DNA from: Aminobacter ciceronei
GTDB taxonomy: Bacteria > Pseudomonadota > Alphaproteobacteria > Rhizobiales > Rhizobiaceae
DNA length: 64,000 nt
Direction: 5' to 3'
NCBI RefSeq assembly: GCF_014138625.1
Contig: NZ_JACJHY010000001.1
Coordinates: 248,001 to 312,000, forward strand
Positions 18,301 to 28,894 of this stretch are shown piece after piece (positions within the stretch are counted from its first letter, which is position 1; each line of letters opens with the position of its first letter). The notes below the pieces were generated by a model. That model was not told the DNA's origin. It ran no database searches and saw only the letters and a program-made list of their open reading frames with translations. Made by a program: the position numbers and the translations under genes.

Positions 18301-18978
18301 ATGAGAACTGAAAAGAGCAGAAGCTACCACGACGGCTGTGCGACGGCGCATGCGCTTGACCTGATCGGTGAGCGCTGGGCGCTGCTTGTCGTCCGCGAGT
18401 TGCTCTTCGGGCCCAAGCGTTTCACCGACCTGCGCACCGACCTGCGCACCATCAGCCCCAACGTGCTGACCCAGCGCCTGGAAGCGCTGGAGGCAACAGG
18501 CATCGTGCGCCGGCGCAAGCTGCCGCCGCCTGCCGCGTCCTGGATCTATGAACTGACCGAGTGGGGCAGCGAGCTCGAGGACACCATCGTCACTCTGGGC
18601 AAATGGGCCGCCCGTTCGCCGTTCCTGGAACAGGGCCTGCCGATCAGCCGGGCCGGGTTGCTGCTGGCCATGCGGGCGATGTACAGACCACAAGACGACG
18701 GCGGCTTCTGCATCTGCCTCGACATGCCCGACGGCACGGCTGTCGTCTCCGGCACAGCTGAAGGCTTCGACATCCAGTTCGGCGACGAGGCCTTGAAGTC
18801 AGCGCAAGCCATGTTCTCCGGCACCTCAAGCGTTCTCGACAGCATTCTGTTCGGCGGCGTCTCCGTCGAGGCGGCGGTGAAGGCGGGCGATGCCAGGATC
18901 ACCGGGGACATGTCGGCCATGGCCAAGCTGCTGCGGGCATTCCCGATGCCGCCGGCGGCGCCCGGCCTGGCGCCCTAG
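18301..18978 (+). CDS. HxlR-family regulator with an extra C-terminal (SCP2-like) domain
   Basis: 225 residues, about twice the normal HxlR length. Residues ~8-110 are the winged helix: SYHDGCATAHALDLIGERWALLVVRELLFGPKRFTDLR and ISPNVLTQRLEALEATGIV, with the family N-terminal cysteine. Residues ~125-220 (ICLDMPDGTAVVSGTAEGFDI...DARITGDMSAMAKLLRAF) resemble an SCP2-type hydrophobic-ligand pocket, so it may sense a lipophilic ligand directly. No clear ribosome site precedes ATG 18301. It is divergent from the DHA2 exporter. Confidence 0.9.
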   Translation: MRTEKSRSYHDGCATAHALDLIGERWALLVVRELLFGPKRFTDLRTDLRTISPNVLTQRLEALEATGIVRRRKLPPPAASWIYELTEWGSELEDTIVTLGKWAARSPFLEQGLPISRAGLLLAMRAMYRPQDDGGFCICLDMPDGTAVVSGTAEGFDIQFGDEALKSAQAMFSGTSSVLDSILFGGVSVEAAVKAGDARITGDMSAMAKLLRAFPMPPAAPGLAP

Positions 18979-19093
18979 CGGCATGCCGGCGCGCTGAGGG
19001 CACTGGCTTGGTCGTTTCCCGCACCTGCTTTCTGGCGCAGGTCCTGGACTTGGCTCATAAGCACCAGACATCTTTCCCCGAGGTCGCCACTCC

Positions 19094-20008
19094 ATGCCCC
19101 TGCACATCAACACGCCGCTGCTCGAATCCCGGCCGCTGAGCCTCGCCGCCGGGCGCTCGATCTGGCTGAAGATGGATGCGCTGCAGCCACCGGGCTCCTT
19201 CAAGATTCGCGGCATAGGTGCTGCCTGCGAACATCATGCCAAGGCGGGCAAGCGCCGCTTCGTCTCGTCCTCCGGCGGCAATGCCGGCATCGCGGTCGCT
19301 TACGCCGGCCGCCGGCTTGGCATGCCGGTGTCGGTCTTTGTCCCGGAAACGGCAACGGAATTGGCCAAGGCGCTGATCCGCCAGGAGGGCGCGGAGGTCA
19401 TCGTCCATGGCGCGTCATGGCAAGAGGCCAACGAACGCGCCATGTCGGCGCTCGATGCCGACACGGCCTTCATCCACCCCTTCGACGACCCGCTGCTCTG
19501 GACCGGCCACGCGACGATGATCGACGAGGTCGTCGCGGAAGGTTTGTCCTTCGACGCGGTTGCCCTGTCGGTCGGCGGCGGCGGGTTGATGTCGGGCATT
19601 GTCGAGGGCCTGGCCCGCAACAGCCTCGCGCATATCCCGATCATCGCGGTCGAAACAGAGGGCGCTGCCTCGCTTGCTGTCGCCATGGAGGCCGGCCAGC
19701 GGGTGCAGTTGCCGGCCATTACCAGCATCGCCACCTCACTCGGCGCCCGCATTGTCAGCGAGCGCGCCTTCGAAGTGACGCAGACCCAGTCCGTCGACAG
19801 CGTCGTGGTCAGCGACCATGCTGCCGTCGAGGCCTGCCTGCGCTTCCTCGACGATCACCGGGTACTGGTCGAACCGGCCTGCGGCGCAACGCTTGCTCTC
19901 GCCTACAGCCATATGGATGCGCTCTCGCGCTACAACCGCGTACTGATGATCGCCTGCGGCGGCGCCACCGCGTCGTTGGCCCAGTTGCAGGCGTGGCACA
20001 CTGCCTGA
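19094..20008 (+). CDS. Serine/threonine dehydratase-like PLP enzyme
   Basis: 304 residues of the fold-type II PLP family. The Schiff-base lysine is K37 in PPGSFKIRG; SSSGGNAGIAVAYAGRRLG binds substrate carboxylate and SVGGGGLMSGI the phosphate. The short length and absence of an ACT regulatory domain fit a mammalian-type L-serine dehydratase or a catabolic threonine dehydratase, producing pyruvate or 2-oxobutyrate plus ammonia. It stands alone; the convergent MFS gene ends 32 bases beyond its stop. Confidence 0.92.
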   Translation: MPLHINTPLLESRPLSLAAGRSIWLKMDALQPPGSFKIRGIGAACEHHAKAGKRRFVSSSGGNAGIAVAYAGRRLGMPVSVFVPETATELAKALIRQEGAEVIVHGASWQEANERAMSALDADTAFIHPFDDPLLWTGHATMIDEVVAEGLSFDAVALSVGGGGLMSGIVEGLARNSLAHIPIIAVETEGAASLAVAMEAGQRVQLPAITSIATSLGARIVSERAFEVTQTQSVDSVVVSDHAAVEACLRFLDDHRVLVEPACGATLALAYSHMDALSRYNRVLMIACGGATASLAQLQAWHTA

Positions 20009-20039
20009 TCCTTCGGCATCGGCCTTGGTGCGCGACGAG

Positions 20040-21233
20040 CTACCAGGGCGAGCGCGCGGCCAGGCGGCCGATGGCGACGAAGATCGCCAGCGCGACAACG
20101 CCGAGCAGGATGGTAAAGGACAGCGCCCAGGAAATGCCGATGGTGGCCATGGCGAAGGCCAGTGCGAAGGGGGCGACGGCAGAGACGATCAGCCGGGCCG
20201 ACATGGCGCGGCCCTGCAGCCGGCCGTAGCCGTCGCTGCCGAACAGCGCCAGCGGCAGCGCGCCGGTGACGATGCTGAACAGACCATTGCCCATGCCGAA
20301 GATGACGGCGAAGGTCATTGCACCCGCTATCGACGGAGCGGTTGCCAGCAACACACCCACGCCAGCGGTCATCAGCACAGCCGAGATGATCGCGAGTGTC
20401 AGTGGCGCGAGGTTGATGCCGGCCACCATGTTGATGAAGCGGCTGAGCACCTGGGCGGGTCCGAACAGCGTGCTGACGACAGCAGCCGTGGCGCCGAGCC
20501 CAAGGCCTGAGAGCAGCGGCACCATGTGGACCAAAATTGCCGCGCTCACCAGGTTCTGTACCGAGAGCGCAATCACCATCAGGGCGAAACCGAGCGGACG
20601 CACGGCAGCGGCAAGCGAACCCTCGACATGTTGGTGCGGCTCGGTGGCAATCTGGCCTTGCCCTGTCCGCCGAAACGACAGCCAGGCATGCAGCGGCAGG
20701 CAAACGACCAGGTTGAGGACGGCGAAGACGAGATAGACCGCCTGCCAAGACATCTGCGCGTGCAGTGCCGTGGTGATTGGCCAGAAGGCAGTCGAGGCGA
20801 AGCCGGCGATGAGCGTCAGATAGGTGATGTTGCGCTGGGCGTCGCGCGGCGATATCTGGACGAGCAGCGCAAAGGCCGCGCCATACTGGACGAGGTTCGA
20901 GGCGACCTGGATCGCCACCAGCGCGATGACGAAACTGATCGCTTCAGGAGCTGCCGCACAGGCGACCAGTGCTGCGGCCGCGACAGCCGAACCGGCCGTC
21001 ATGATGCGGCCGGCGCCATAGCGGTCAATCCAGTTGCCAAGCCAGGGCGCGGTCAGTCCGCCGACGAGCAGTGCCGCCGACAGCGCGCCGAATAGCCACT
21101 CGACCGGCCACGACAAGTCCTTGGCCATGTCGTGGGCAAGAATGGAAAAGCTGTAGTAGAGCGTGCCGTATCCGACGATCTGGGTGATGCCGAGCGCGAT
21201 GACGGCGGCAATCGGCGAACGCACGGCGGTCAT
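20040..21233 (-). CDS. MFS transporter, ~12 TM, unknown substrate
   Basis: 397 residues from ATG 21233, beginning TAVRSPIAAVIALGITQIVG, with about twelve hydrophobic segments and WLGNWIDRYGAGR as the motif-A loop. Features such as GYGTLYYSFSILAHDMAKDL in TM1 and PRDAQRNITYLTLIAGFAST are typical of the cluster that resembles oxalate/formate and MCT-like carriers; I cannot name a substrate. The frame stays open to 21386; an alternative ATG at 21290 exists, but the added residues are charged and non-membrane. It is downstream of the peptide-binding protein on the same strand, separated by a hairpin. Confidence 0.85.
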   Translation of the reverse strand: MTAVRSPIAAVIALGITQIVGYGTLYYSFSILAHDMAKDLSWPVEWLFGALSAALLVGGLTAPWLGNWIDRYGAGRIMTAGSAVAAAALVACAAAPEAISFVIALVAIQVASNLVQYGAAFALLVQISPRDAQRNITYLTLIAGFASTAFWPITTALHAQMSWQAVYLVFAVLNLVVCLPLHAWLSFRRTGQGQIATEPHQHVEGSLAAAVRPLGFALMVIALSVQNLVSAAILVHMVPLLSGLGLGATAAVVSTLFGPAQVLSRFINMVAGINLAPLTLAIISAVLMTAGVGVLLATAPSIAGAMTFAVIFGMGNGLFSIVTGALPLALFGSDGYGRLQGRAMSARLIVSAVAPFALAFAMATIGISWALSFTILLGVVALAIFVAIGRLAARSPW

Positions 21234-21448
21234 CGGGAAATCGGCTCGTTCTCGGTCTTTGCTGCCGCCTCCTTCCGATGTCCGCCGCATCAGGTCAAGC
21301 GGCGTGAGGCCCTGGCACAACTCATGCGCCCTGGCAAAAGCCAAGCCTTGCCGGTGATCGAAGCAACGTTCGAAGCGTGCGCCCACCCAACCGCAAGCAG
21401 GTTGGGCGCGTCGTCCAGAGAAACTGCGCAGTCCAAACAGCAGACAAC

Positions 21449-21475
21449 GCCTGCTCCAGCGTTACCGGAGCAGGC
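21449..21475 (-). terminator. Hairpin downstream of the peptide-binding protein gene
   Basis: Nine-base perfect arms GCCTGCTCC and GGAGCAGGC around a 9-base loop. On the minus strand it starts 14 bases after the stop of the solute-binding protein and is followed by GTTGTCTG, so the T-run is weak. Confidence 0.55.
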
Positions 21476-21488
21476 GAAGCGCCCTCGC

Positions 21489-23078
21489 CTATGCATTCAC
21501 CCAGCATTTGGTCAGCGCATGGCCGCCCATCAGCTCGCCATTGGGATCGTCGACCCAGCCGCCGACCTTGGTGCCGGTCGCGTCGATGTAGTTGTTGAAC
21601 ATCGGCACGATGACGCCGCCCTCGTCGCGCAGGATCACGGCTGCCTGACGGTAGAGGTCCTTGCGCCTGGCCTGGTCGAGCTCGCCGCGCGCCGACAGGA
21701 TCAGCTTGTCGAAATCGTCGCGGAAGAAGCGGGTGTCATTCCACTCGGCCTTGGACAGATAGGCGATGGAATAGACCTGGTCCTGCGTCGGCCTGCCGGT
21801 CCAGTAGGACATCGAGAAGGGCTGCTTGTTCCACACTTCCGACCAGTAGCCGTCGCCCGGCTCGCGCTTGACCTCGAGCGTTATGCCGGCCTTGGCCGCA
21901 CTCTGCTGGTAGAGCTGGGCGGCATCGACAGCACCTGGGAAGGCGACGTCGGAGGTCCGCAGCAGCACCGGGCCGCTATGACCCGACCTCTTGTAGTGGA
22001 ACGCCGCCTTGTCAGGATCGTAGGCGCGCTGCTCGATGTCGTCGGAGAACATCGCATAGGCCTTGGTCACCGGCATGTCGTTGCCGATCAAGCCGTAGCC
22101 GCTCAGCACCTTCTTGACCATCTCCTCGCGGTCGACGGCATATTTCAGCGCCAGCCTCAGATCGTTGTTGTCGAAGGGTGCGGTGTTGCAATGAGCGATG
22201 AAGACGTAGTGGCCCTTGCCCGGCACGTTGCGGATCTCTACGCCCGGCACGCGCTTGATCAGGTCGACGATCTTCGGTTCGACCCGGTTGATCAGATCGA
22301 CCTGGCCGCCCTGAAGTGCGGCAGTGCGCGCTGTCGCGTCGTTGATCACAACGATCTCGATCTGGTCGGCATGGCCGCGCTTGTCGGAACCCCAGTAGTT
22401 CTTGCTCAACTCGCCGACATGGCGCACGCCCGGCTCGTTGACCATCACCTTGTAGGGGCCGGTGCCGATGCCTTCGGTCGGATTGTCCTTGCCGCCATTT
22501 GGCTGAATCATGAGGTGATAGTCGCTGACCACGTAAGGCAGGTCGGCATTGGCCTCCTTGAGCTGGATGACGACATAGTCGCCGTCGACCTTCATGCTTT
22601 CGAACTGGCTGACGAAGGCAAGTGCCGCCGATTTCGAATTGGCGTCGGCATGGCGCTCCAGCGTCGCCATCACGTCATCAGGCGTAAGCTCCTTGCCATT
22701 GTGGAAGGTCACGCCCTTGCGGATCTTGAAATGCCAGGTCTTGGCGTCGTCGGAGGCTTCGTAGCTTTCGGCCAGGCGCGGCTCGATCTCGCCCGCCGGC
22801 GACACTTCCAGCATCTGCTCGCCCCAGCTGCGGCCAAGCGTGTAGGGCACCTGGCTCGCCCATGTCGCCGGGTCGAGGCTGTCGGTGGCGGCACCGCCGA
22901 CCATGCCGGCCTTGAGCACGCCGCCCTTGACCGGCGCTTGCGCTTGTGCGGCACCGGCCAGCAGCGTGTTGGCCGAAAGGCCCATGACTCCAAGGGCTGC
23001 GGCACGGCCGAGAAAGTCGCGGCGCGACATCCGTCCACTGACGACGAGACGGCTGAGATGGTCGAGTTCACGAGACAT
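21489..23078 (-). CDS. ABC-type peptide/opine/nickel solute-binding protein, Tat-exported, orphan
   Basis: 529 residues, family SBP_bac_5. A twin-arginine signal (GRMSRRDFLGRAAALGVMGLS) is cut near AGAAQAQA. Family marks include GGAATDSLDPATW, the ESYEASDDAKTWHFKIRKGVTFHNGKELTPDDV block, GTGPYKV and LRLALKYAVDREEMV. It should capture peptides or peptide-like solutes in the periplasm. No permease or ATPase gene lies nearby, so it must share an unlinked transporter. ATG 23078 follows GGAGGAACG; the open frame reaches 23261 but the extra residues are unlike the family. Confidence 0.93.
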   Translation of the reverse strand: MSRELDHLSRLVVSGRMSRRDFLGRAAALGVMGLSANTLLAGAAQAQAPVKGGVLKAGMVGGAATDSLDPATWASQVPYTLGRSWGEQMLEVSPAGEIEPRLAESYEASDDAKTWHFKIRKGVTFHNGKELTPDDVMATLERHADANSKSAALAFVSQFESMKVDGDYVVIQLKEANADLPYVVSDYHLMIQPNGGKDNPTEGIGTGPYKVMVNEPGVRHVGELSKNYWGSDKRGHADQIEIVVINDATARTAALQGGQVDLINRVEPKIVDLIKRVPGVEIRNVPGKGHYVFIAHCNTAPFDNNDLRLALKYAVDREEMVKKVLSGYGLIGNDMPVTKAYAMFSDDIEQRAYDPDKAAFHYKRSGHSGPVLLRTSDVAFPGAVDAAQLYQQSAAKAGITLEVKREPGDGYWSEVWNKQPFSMSYWTGRPTQDQVYSIAYLSKAEWNDTRFFRDDFDKLILSARGELDQARRKDLYRQAAVILRDEGGVIVPMFNNYIDATGTKVGGWVDDPNGELMGGHALTKCWVNA

Positions 23079-23376
23079 TGGACTGCGTTCCTCCAGATGG
23101 GCGCGACTTGATGTCGTCATGGTTCCCCAACGTAATATTGAGTGGCGGGCCGCTTCACGCTGCCCGCCGGACGCGACATCTGATGGCGCTTTTGGAATAG
23201 CTGGCTTTTCTGCTGCCGCCGCATCAACCCTTGCCTTGCAAGGCTCTTGCCCTGCCTTCAAAGCCGTGTGACGATGTCGCCAACGGGGAGGAAGTTCTCA
23301 GACGAATTTGCCCGCGACGGCCGCACAGGCCGGCCGCCGCATTCAGGGAAAAATGCCTGAGTGGAGGTCAGCTCTC

Positions 23377-25428
<2,052 letters not shown>

Positions 25429-25603
25429 GATCAGCAGCCGGGCGGTCCACGCGGGTCGTCCGGCAGCTCTCCTCACGCTCTGTTGATCTCCCATCCGGGA
25501 CGGCGCTGTAACGCGACGACGTTTCCACGCGTATGTGAACGTGACAGCGTTGATTTCGCCGTCCGCAGGGGCGACCTTGCGGCCAGCCTATTGGAGAGCA
25601 AGC

Positions 25604-26563
25604 ATGGCATTCATTCACCGCCGACCGTCCTGGGCAATTCCGGAAGCGCTGGCGACACCCGAGCACATCTTCCTCAACCGCCGCAGCATTCTGGCCGGCA
25701 TGGGGCTTGGGCTCGCGGCCGCAGCCCTGCCCCGCAAGGCGCGCGCCGAGGAGGCCGATCCGACCGCCGATCTCTATCCGGCCAAGCCGAATGCCACCTA
25801 CAAGCTCGACCGTGCGCTGACGCCCGAAGCGATCAACGCCAACTACAACAACTTCTACGAATACGGCACCTACAAGGAAATCGCGGCCAACGCCCAGCAG
25901 CTCAAGACGCGGCCGTGGGACATCCAGATCGGCGGCCTTGTCGACAAGCCGATGACGCTTGCCATCGACGACCTGATCCGCAAATTCCCGCTCGAGACGC
26001 GGCTCTACCGCCACCGCTGCGTCGAGGCCTGGTCGATGACCATCCCGTGGAGCGGCTTCCCGCTGAAGGCGCTTGTCGCCATGGCGAGCCCCAAGACGGA
26101 TGCAAAATTCATCCGCTTCGAGACCTTCCTCGATCCGTCCATGGCGCCCGGCCAGAACGACTTCGTCTATCCCTGGCCCTATGTCGAAGGCGTCACCATC
26201 GAGGAAGCGGCGCTCGACCTGCCTTTCCTCGTCACCGGCGCCTATGACAAGCCGCTGGCCAAGCAGTTTGGCGCGCCGATACGGCTCGTCCTGCCGTGGA
26301 AATACGGCTTCAAGTCGATCAAGTCGATCCGCAAGATCGACTTCGTCGCCGAACAACCGGTGGGCCTGTGGGAAGCGATCCAGCCGAGCGAATACGGTTT
26401 CTGGGCGAACGTGAATCCCGAGGTCCCGCACCCGCGCTGGAGCCAGGCCAAGGAGCGCGTGCTCGGCACCGGCGAACAGGTGCCGACACAGCTGTTCAAC
26501 GGCTATGCCGCCGAAATAGGTCAGCTCTACGCAGGCAAGGATCCCGCCAAGCTTTACATGTGA
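25604..26563 (+). CDS. msrP: Protein-methionine-sulfoxide reductase catalytic subunit
   Basis: 319 residues. A Tat signal (FLNRRSILAGMGLGLAAAAL) exports the folded molybdoprotein; the Mo-coordinating cysteine is C139 in YRHRCVEAWSM, and PWKYGFKSIKSI is typical of the YedY/MsrP fold. It reduces methionine sulfoxide in periplasmic proteins, receiving electrons from the membrane haem protein MsrQ. No msrQ-like gene (six-TM ferric reductase type) follows; the next gene is an unrelated GFA protein on the other strand. ATG 25604 follows TTGGAGAG. Confidence 0.94.
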   Translation: MAFIHRRPSWAIPEALATPEHIFLNRRSILAGMGLGLAAAALPRKARAEEADPTADLYPAKPNATYKLDRALTPEAINANYNNFYEYGTYKEIAANAQQLKTRPWDIQIGGLVDKPMTLAIDDLIRKFPLETRLYRHRCVEAWSMTIPWSGFPLKALVAMASPKTDAKFIRFETFLDPSMAPGQNDFVYPWPYVEGVTIEEAALDLPFLVTGAYDKPLAKQFGAPIRLVLPWKYGFKSIKSIRKIDFVAEQPVGLWEAIQPSEYGFWANVNPEVPHPRWSQAKERVLGTGEQVPTQLFNGYAAEIGQLYAGKDPAKLYM

Positions 26564-26669
26564 TCCCACCTGCATGCCCTCGAAAAATCGAAGCGATTGT
26601 CGAGAGGGATCATGCAGTGTCAAAAAGAACTTGGGAGGTGTCCGCGCGCCAGTTTGTGCGCGCGGTGCC

Positions 26670-27104
26670 CTACTCCGCTTTCGCCTCGACATGCCACCAT
26701 TTTGGCCGACCACCCTTGAACGAGTGGCTCTTCGGCATGAGCTCAATCGCGCCGGGCTTGTCGAAGACGCCGAGCAGCAGTGCGACCACGGGCGCGTCGT
26801 CGATAGCGCCGAATGAGCTGCCGCAGGCCGGGCAGAAGGCGCGACTGGAATAGTCGGACGAGCGATAGACCGATGGCGCGCCGCCCGGCCCGGTCCACGT
26901 CACGCGGTCGCTTGGAAATTCGACCCAGGAAGCGGTCAGCGAACCTGTGTGGCGCTGGCACATGCGGCACGAGCATGTATGCGGCTTCCCGGCCGGTCCG
27001 GTCGCCTCGAAGCGGACTGCGCCGCACAGGCAGCCGCCACCAAAGACCTTGGCCTTGGCCACACCCGCCTTGCTCGCGCCCTTGGCCGCATCTGTCATGC
27101 TCAT
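26670..27104 (-). CDS. GFA-family (Gfa/DUF636-like) zinc protein, first of two
   Basis: 144 residues with the conserved zinc cysteines: CLCGAVRFE, CSCRMCQRHTGS and FCPACGSSF. The family includes glutathione-dependent formaldehyde-activating enzyme and the CENP-V fold, but most members have no proven reaction. ATG 27104 follows GGGGGGACATTC; an in-frame ATG at 27098 is also possible and the frame remains open to 27386 through a terminator-like hairpin, which argues against an earlier start. A second GFA gene is ~1.3 kb away at 28447. Confidence 0.88.
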   Translation of the reverse strand: MSMTDAAKGASKAGVAKAKVFGGGCLCGAVRFEATGPAGKPHTCSCRMCQRHTGSLTASWVEFPSDRVTWTGPGGAPSVYRSSDYSSRAFCPACGSSFGAIDDAPVVALLLGVFDKPGAIELMPKSHSFKGGRPKWWHVEAKAE

Positions 27105-27195
27105 GAATGTCCCCCCAAATGATCCATCTGGCCGCGCCTGGCAAAATATGGATTCGCAGCAATGTCGCCCAGCCTTGACCGGCCGCCGACAAAAC

Positions 27196-27234
27196 AAAAG
27201 CGGCGCCCGAGGATATCCTCGGACACCGCTTTTT
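27196..27234. terminator. Long bidirectional hairpin in the 27.1-27.9 kb gene-free stretch
   Basis: AAAAGCGG...CCGAGGATATCCTCGG...CCGCTTTTTT forms a long, slightly interrupted stem centred on the GGATATCC palindrome, with a T-run on the plus side and TTTTGTTTTG on the minus side. It lies ~90 bases upstream of the GFA start, so on the minus strand it could end a short transcript begun farther upstream. Confidence 0.65.
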
Positions 27235-27420
27235 TGCGGACCGTTCCGCGGGAGGCGGGACGGCAGGTCCGCCGCTACGTGGCCAACGTCTTGGGTCGTC
27301 GGCAATCTGCTGGACGCGGCGCGTTGCCTGAACCTGGCGCGCACGGGTGATGCCCCCATCTCCCGACGCACCATCACCGCGTCCATGTAAAAACTAGGCG
27401 CGTCCCGGGGTACGGGGAAT

Positions 27421-27448
27421 GTTACCGGGGGTTACATGTCACTGTTAC
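27421..27448. promoter_or_regulatory. Three GTTAC direct repeats
   Basis: GTTAC recurs at 27421, 27431 and 27444, that is with 10- and 13-base steps, close to one helical turn. It may be a regulator-binding array; no regulator gene is adjacent. The function is inferred only from spacing. Confidence 0.35.
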
Positions 27449-27481
27449 GCGGGAGGTTTGGCCTGTTTCAGGCAACAAAAA

Positions 27482-27505
27482 AGCCGGATCCAAGAAGATC
27501 CGGCT
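27482..27505. terminator. Terminator-like hairpin
   Basis: Perfect 9-base arms AGCCGGATC and GATCCGGCT with a CAAGAA loop; GAGTTTGTTT follows on the plus strand and TTTTTTGTTG on the minus strand. It is not next to any gene I can identify. Confidence 0.6.
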
Positions 27506-27537
27506 GAGTTTGTTTGGAAGTGCCGATTAAGGCTAAC

Positions 27538-27590
27538 CTCCAGAGGGGAACACTCGAGGGCGCTAATGGGAGGAGGAACGCGCCCTGGAG
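27538..27590. other. Possible structured RNA element in a gene-free stretch
   Basis: CTCC/GGAG and AGGGCGC/GCGCCCT nest to form an extended stem whose loop carries a purine-rich GGGAGGAGGAA. A/T-rich DNA follows to ~27700 with a further dyad TTTTGCA/TGCAAAA at 27635-27657. In 27105-27859 I see no protein gene, only these dyads, two terminator-like hairpins and the GTTAC repeats. Confidence 0.3.
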
Positions 27591-27859
27591 ATGATCAATA
27601 TATGTGCTCTCCTTGCCCAACAAACAAGCATCTATTTTGCAATGCACGCATGCAAAAACATACAGGCTGTGGTCTAACGACGTTAGAAGCCCGATAGGAC
27701 CAGTTTTCGCCCCGAAAATCGCAGCCTGAGCATGCTGCAATGCACAACAAACAGCCGTGGCGACGCCAAGGATGACCTGAAATGCCCCGCGCCGGGAGAT
27801 GCTGGCAAATCGGGCACGGCACGCTCATAGTTGCGGCGAAAGCCAAGCCAATAGGCAAC

Positions 27860-28399
27860 ATGCGGAATTTTCGACCTGAGAGATCAAGAGGAGTGCAAGC
27901 CTCGCGCAAACCGTCCGCCATCCTCGGCAGCGCCATCTTCTTCATCACGGCACCTAGTGTCGTCGCCGGCCTCGTGCCGTGGCTCGCGAGCGGGCGCTAC
28001 GGCCTGCCGGTGGCGTCGTGGCCACTCGCCATCCTGGGCGCCGCGCTGGTCGCTGTCGGCCTCGGCGTGCTGCTGCACGCCTTCGCCCGTTTCGCGCTGG
28101 AAGGGCTCGGCACCCCTGCCCCGATCGCGCCGACGGACAGGCTGGTGGTCGGCGGCGTCTACCGCCACGTGCGCAACCCGATGTATGTCGCCGTGCTGTC
28201 GATCATCCTCGGTCAGGCGCTGATCTTTGCATCTTGGCAGCTTGCCGCCTATGCCGTCATCATGGGCGCTGTGATGGCGACCTTCGTCCGGATCTATGAG
28301 GAGCCGGTTCTGCTGCGGCAATACGGTGCCGACTATGAAGCTTACCGCCAAAACGTTCCCGGCTGGCTGCCCCGGCTCACGCCCTGGCGTGGAGCTTAG
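27860..28399 (+). CDS. Isoprenylcysteine methyltransferase-like membrane protein
   Basis: About 179 residues with four hydrophobic segments (GSAIFFITAPSVVAGLVPWL; PLAILGAALVAVGLGVLLHA; the YVAVLSIILGQALIF region; LAAYAVIMGAVMATFV). The methyltransferase core is GVYRHVRNPMYVAV followed by YEEPVLLRQYGADYEAYRQNVPGWLPRL, as in ICMT/PEMT-like proteins that bind S-adenosylmethionine at the membrane. The acceptor is unknown. The start is uncertain: ATG 27860 has only a weak site, ATG 27782 and GTG 27893 are alternatives. It lies between two genes of the GFA family. Confidence 0.82.
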   Translation: MRNFRPERSRGVQASRKPSAILGSAIFFITAPSVVAGLVPWLASGRYGLPVASWPLAILGAALVAVGLGVLLHAFARFALEGLGTPAPIAPTDRLVVGGVYRHVRNPMYVAVLSIILGQALIFASWQLAAYAVIMGAVMATFVRIYEEPVLLRQYGADYEAYRQNVPGWLPRLTPWRGA

Positions 28400-28446
28400 G
28401 CCGGAAGAAGATCGGCCAGCCGGAAACGATGTCGGCAGGCGAAGGT

Positions 28447-28866
28447 TCAGCCGCTCGGCATGCCCGCGAAGGCCACGAGATCGGGATCGATCCTGTCCCA
28501 GGCGTGGCCTCGGGCACTGTAGGTCAGCACCTGAGGCTGGAACTGGCCCGGATCATCCAGGCTGCCGGCATGGATCGCGATCGCTTCCGGCGCTGCGGCG
28601 AAGGTCACGAACACAGGCGTTCCGCACTCAGGGCAGAAGCCATGGATCTTGTCCTTGCCGCTGTCGGCCACGACCCGCCAATGCTTTGCTTCGCCCGTCA
28701 TCGCCATCTCGGCGCGCCGGGCAAAGGTCAGGTACGAGCCATGCCCGGTGCCGCTACGCTTCTGGCAATCCAGGCACTGGCAGTGGTTCTGGAAGATCGG
28801 CTCGTTTGTCGTCTCGTAGCGGACAGCACCACAGGCGCAGCCGCCGGCATAAAGCTTGGTCGTCAT
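28447..28866 (-). CDS. GFA-family zinc protein, second of two
   Basis: 139 residues: GGCACGAVRYE, HCQCLDCQKRSGTGHGSYLTF and GFCPECGTPVF supply the zinc cysteines of the Gfa fold; SYLTFARRAEMAMTGEAKHWRV is typical. It shares only the family pattern with the 26.7-kb copy, so it is not a recent duplicate. It is the last of a minus-strand run ArsR, SRPBCC, GFA (gaps of 2 and 28 bases), which suggests a single operon under the ArsR operators at 29.7 kb. Confidence 0.9.
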   Translation of the reverse strand: MTTKLYAGGCACGAVRYETTNEPIFQNHCQCLDCQKRSGTGHGSYLTFARRAEMAMTGEAKHWRVVADSGKDKIHGFCPECGTPVFVTFAAAPEAIAIHAGSLDDPGQFQPQVLTYSARGHAWDRIDPDLVAFAGMPSG

Positions 28867-28894
28867 TGGGGTTCTCCGGGATGCGGGCAGCCGA

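Noticed and set aside
21132-23111. 659-codon plus-strand open frame
   Set aside because: Antisense to the peptide-binding protein gene with its Tat signal; composition is shadow-like.
27196-27386. Earlier start of the 26.7-kb GFA protein upstream of 27104
   Set aside because: The extension would read through a long terminator-type hairpin and has no similarity to the family; the G-rich ribosome site favours 27104.
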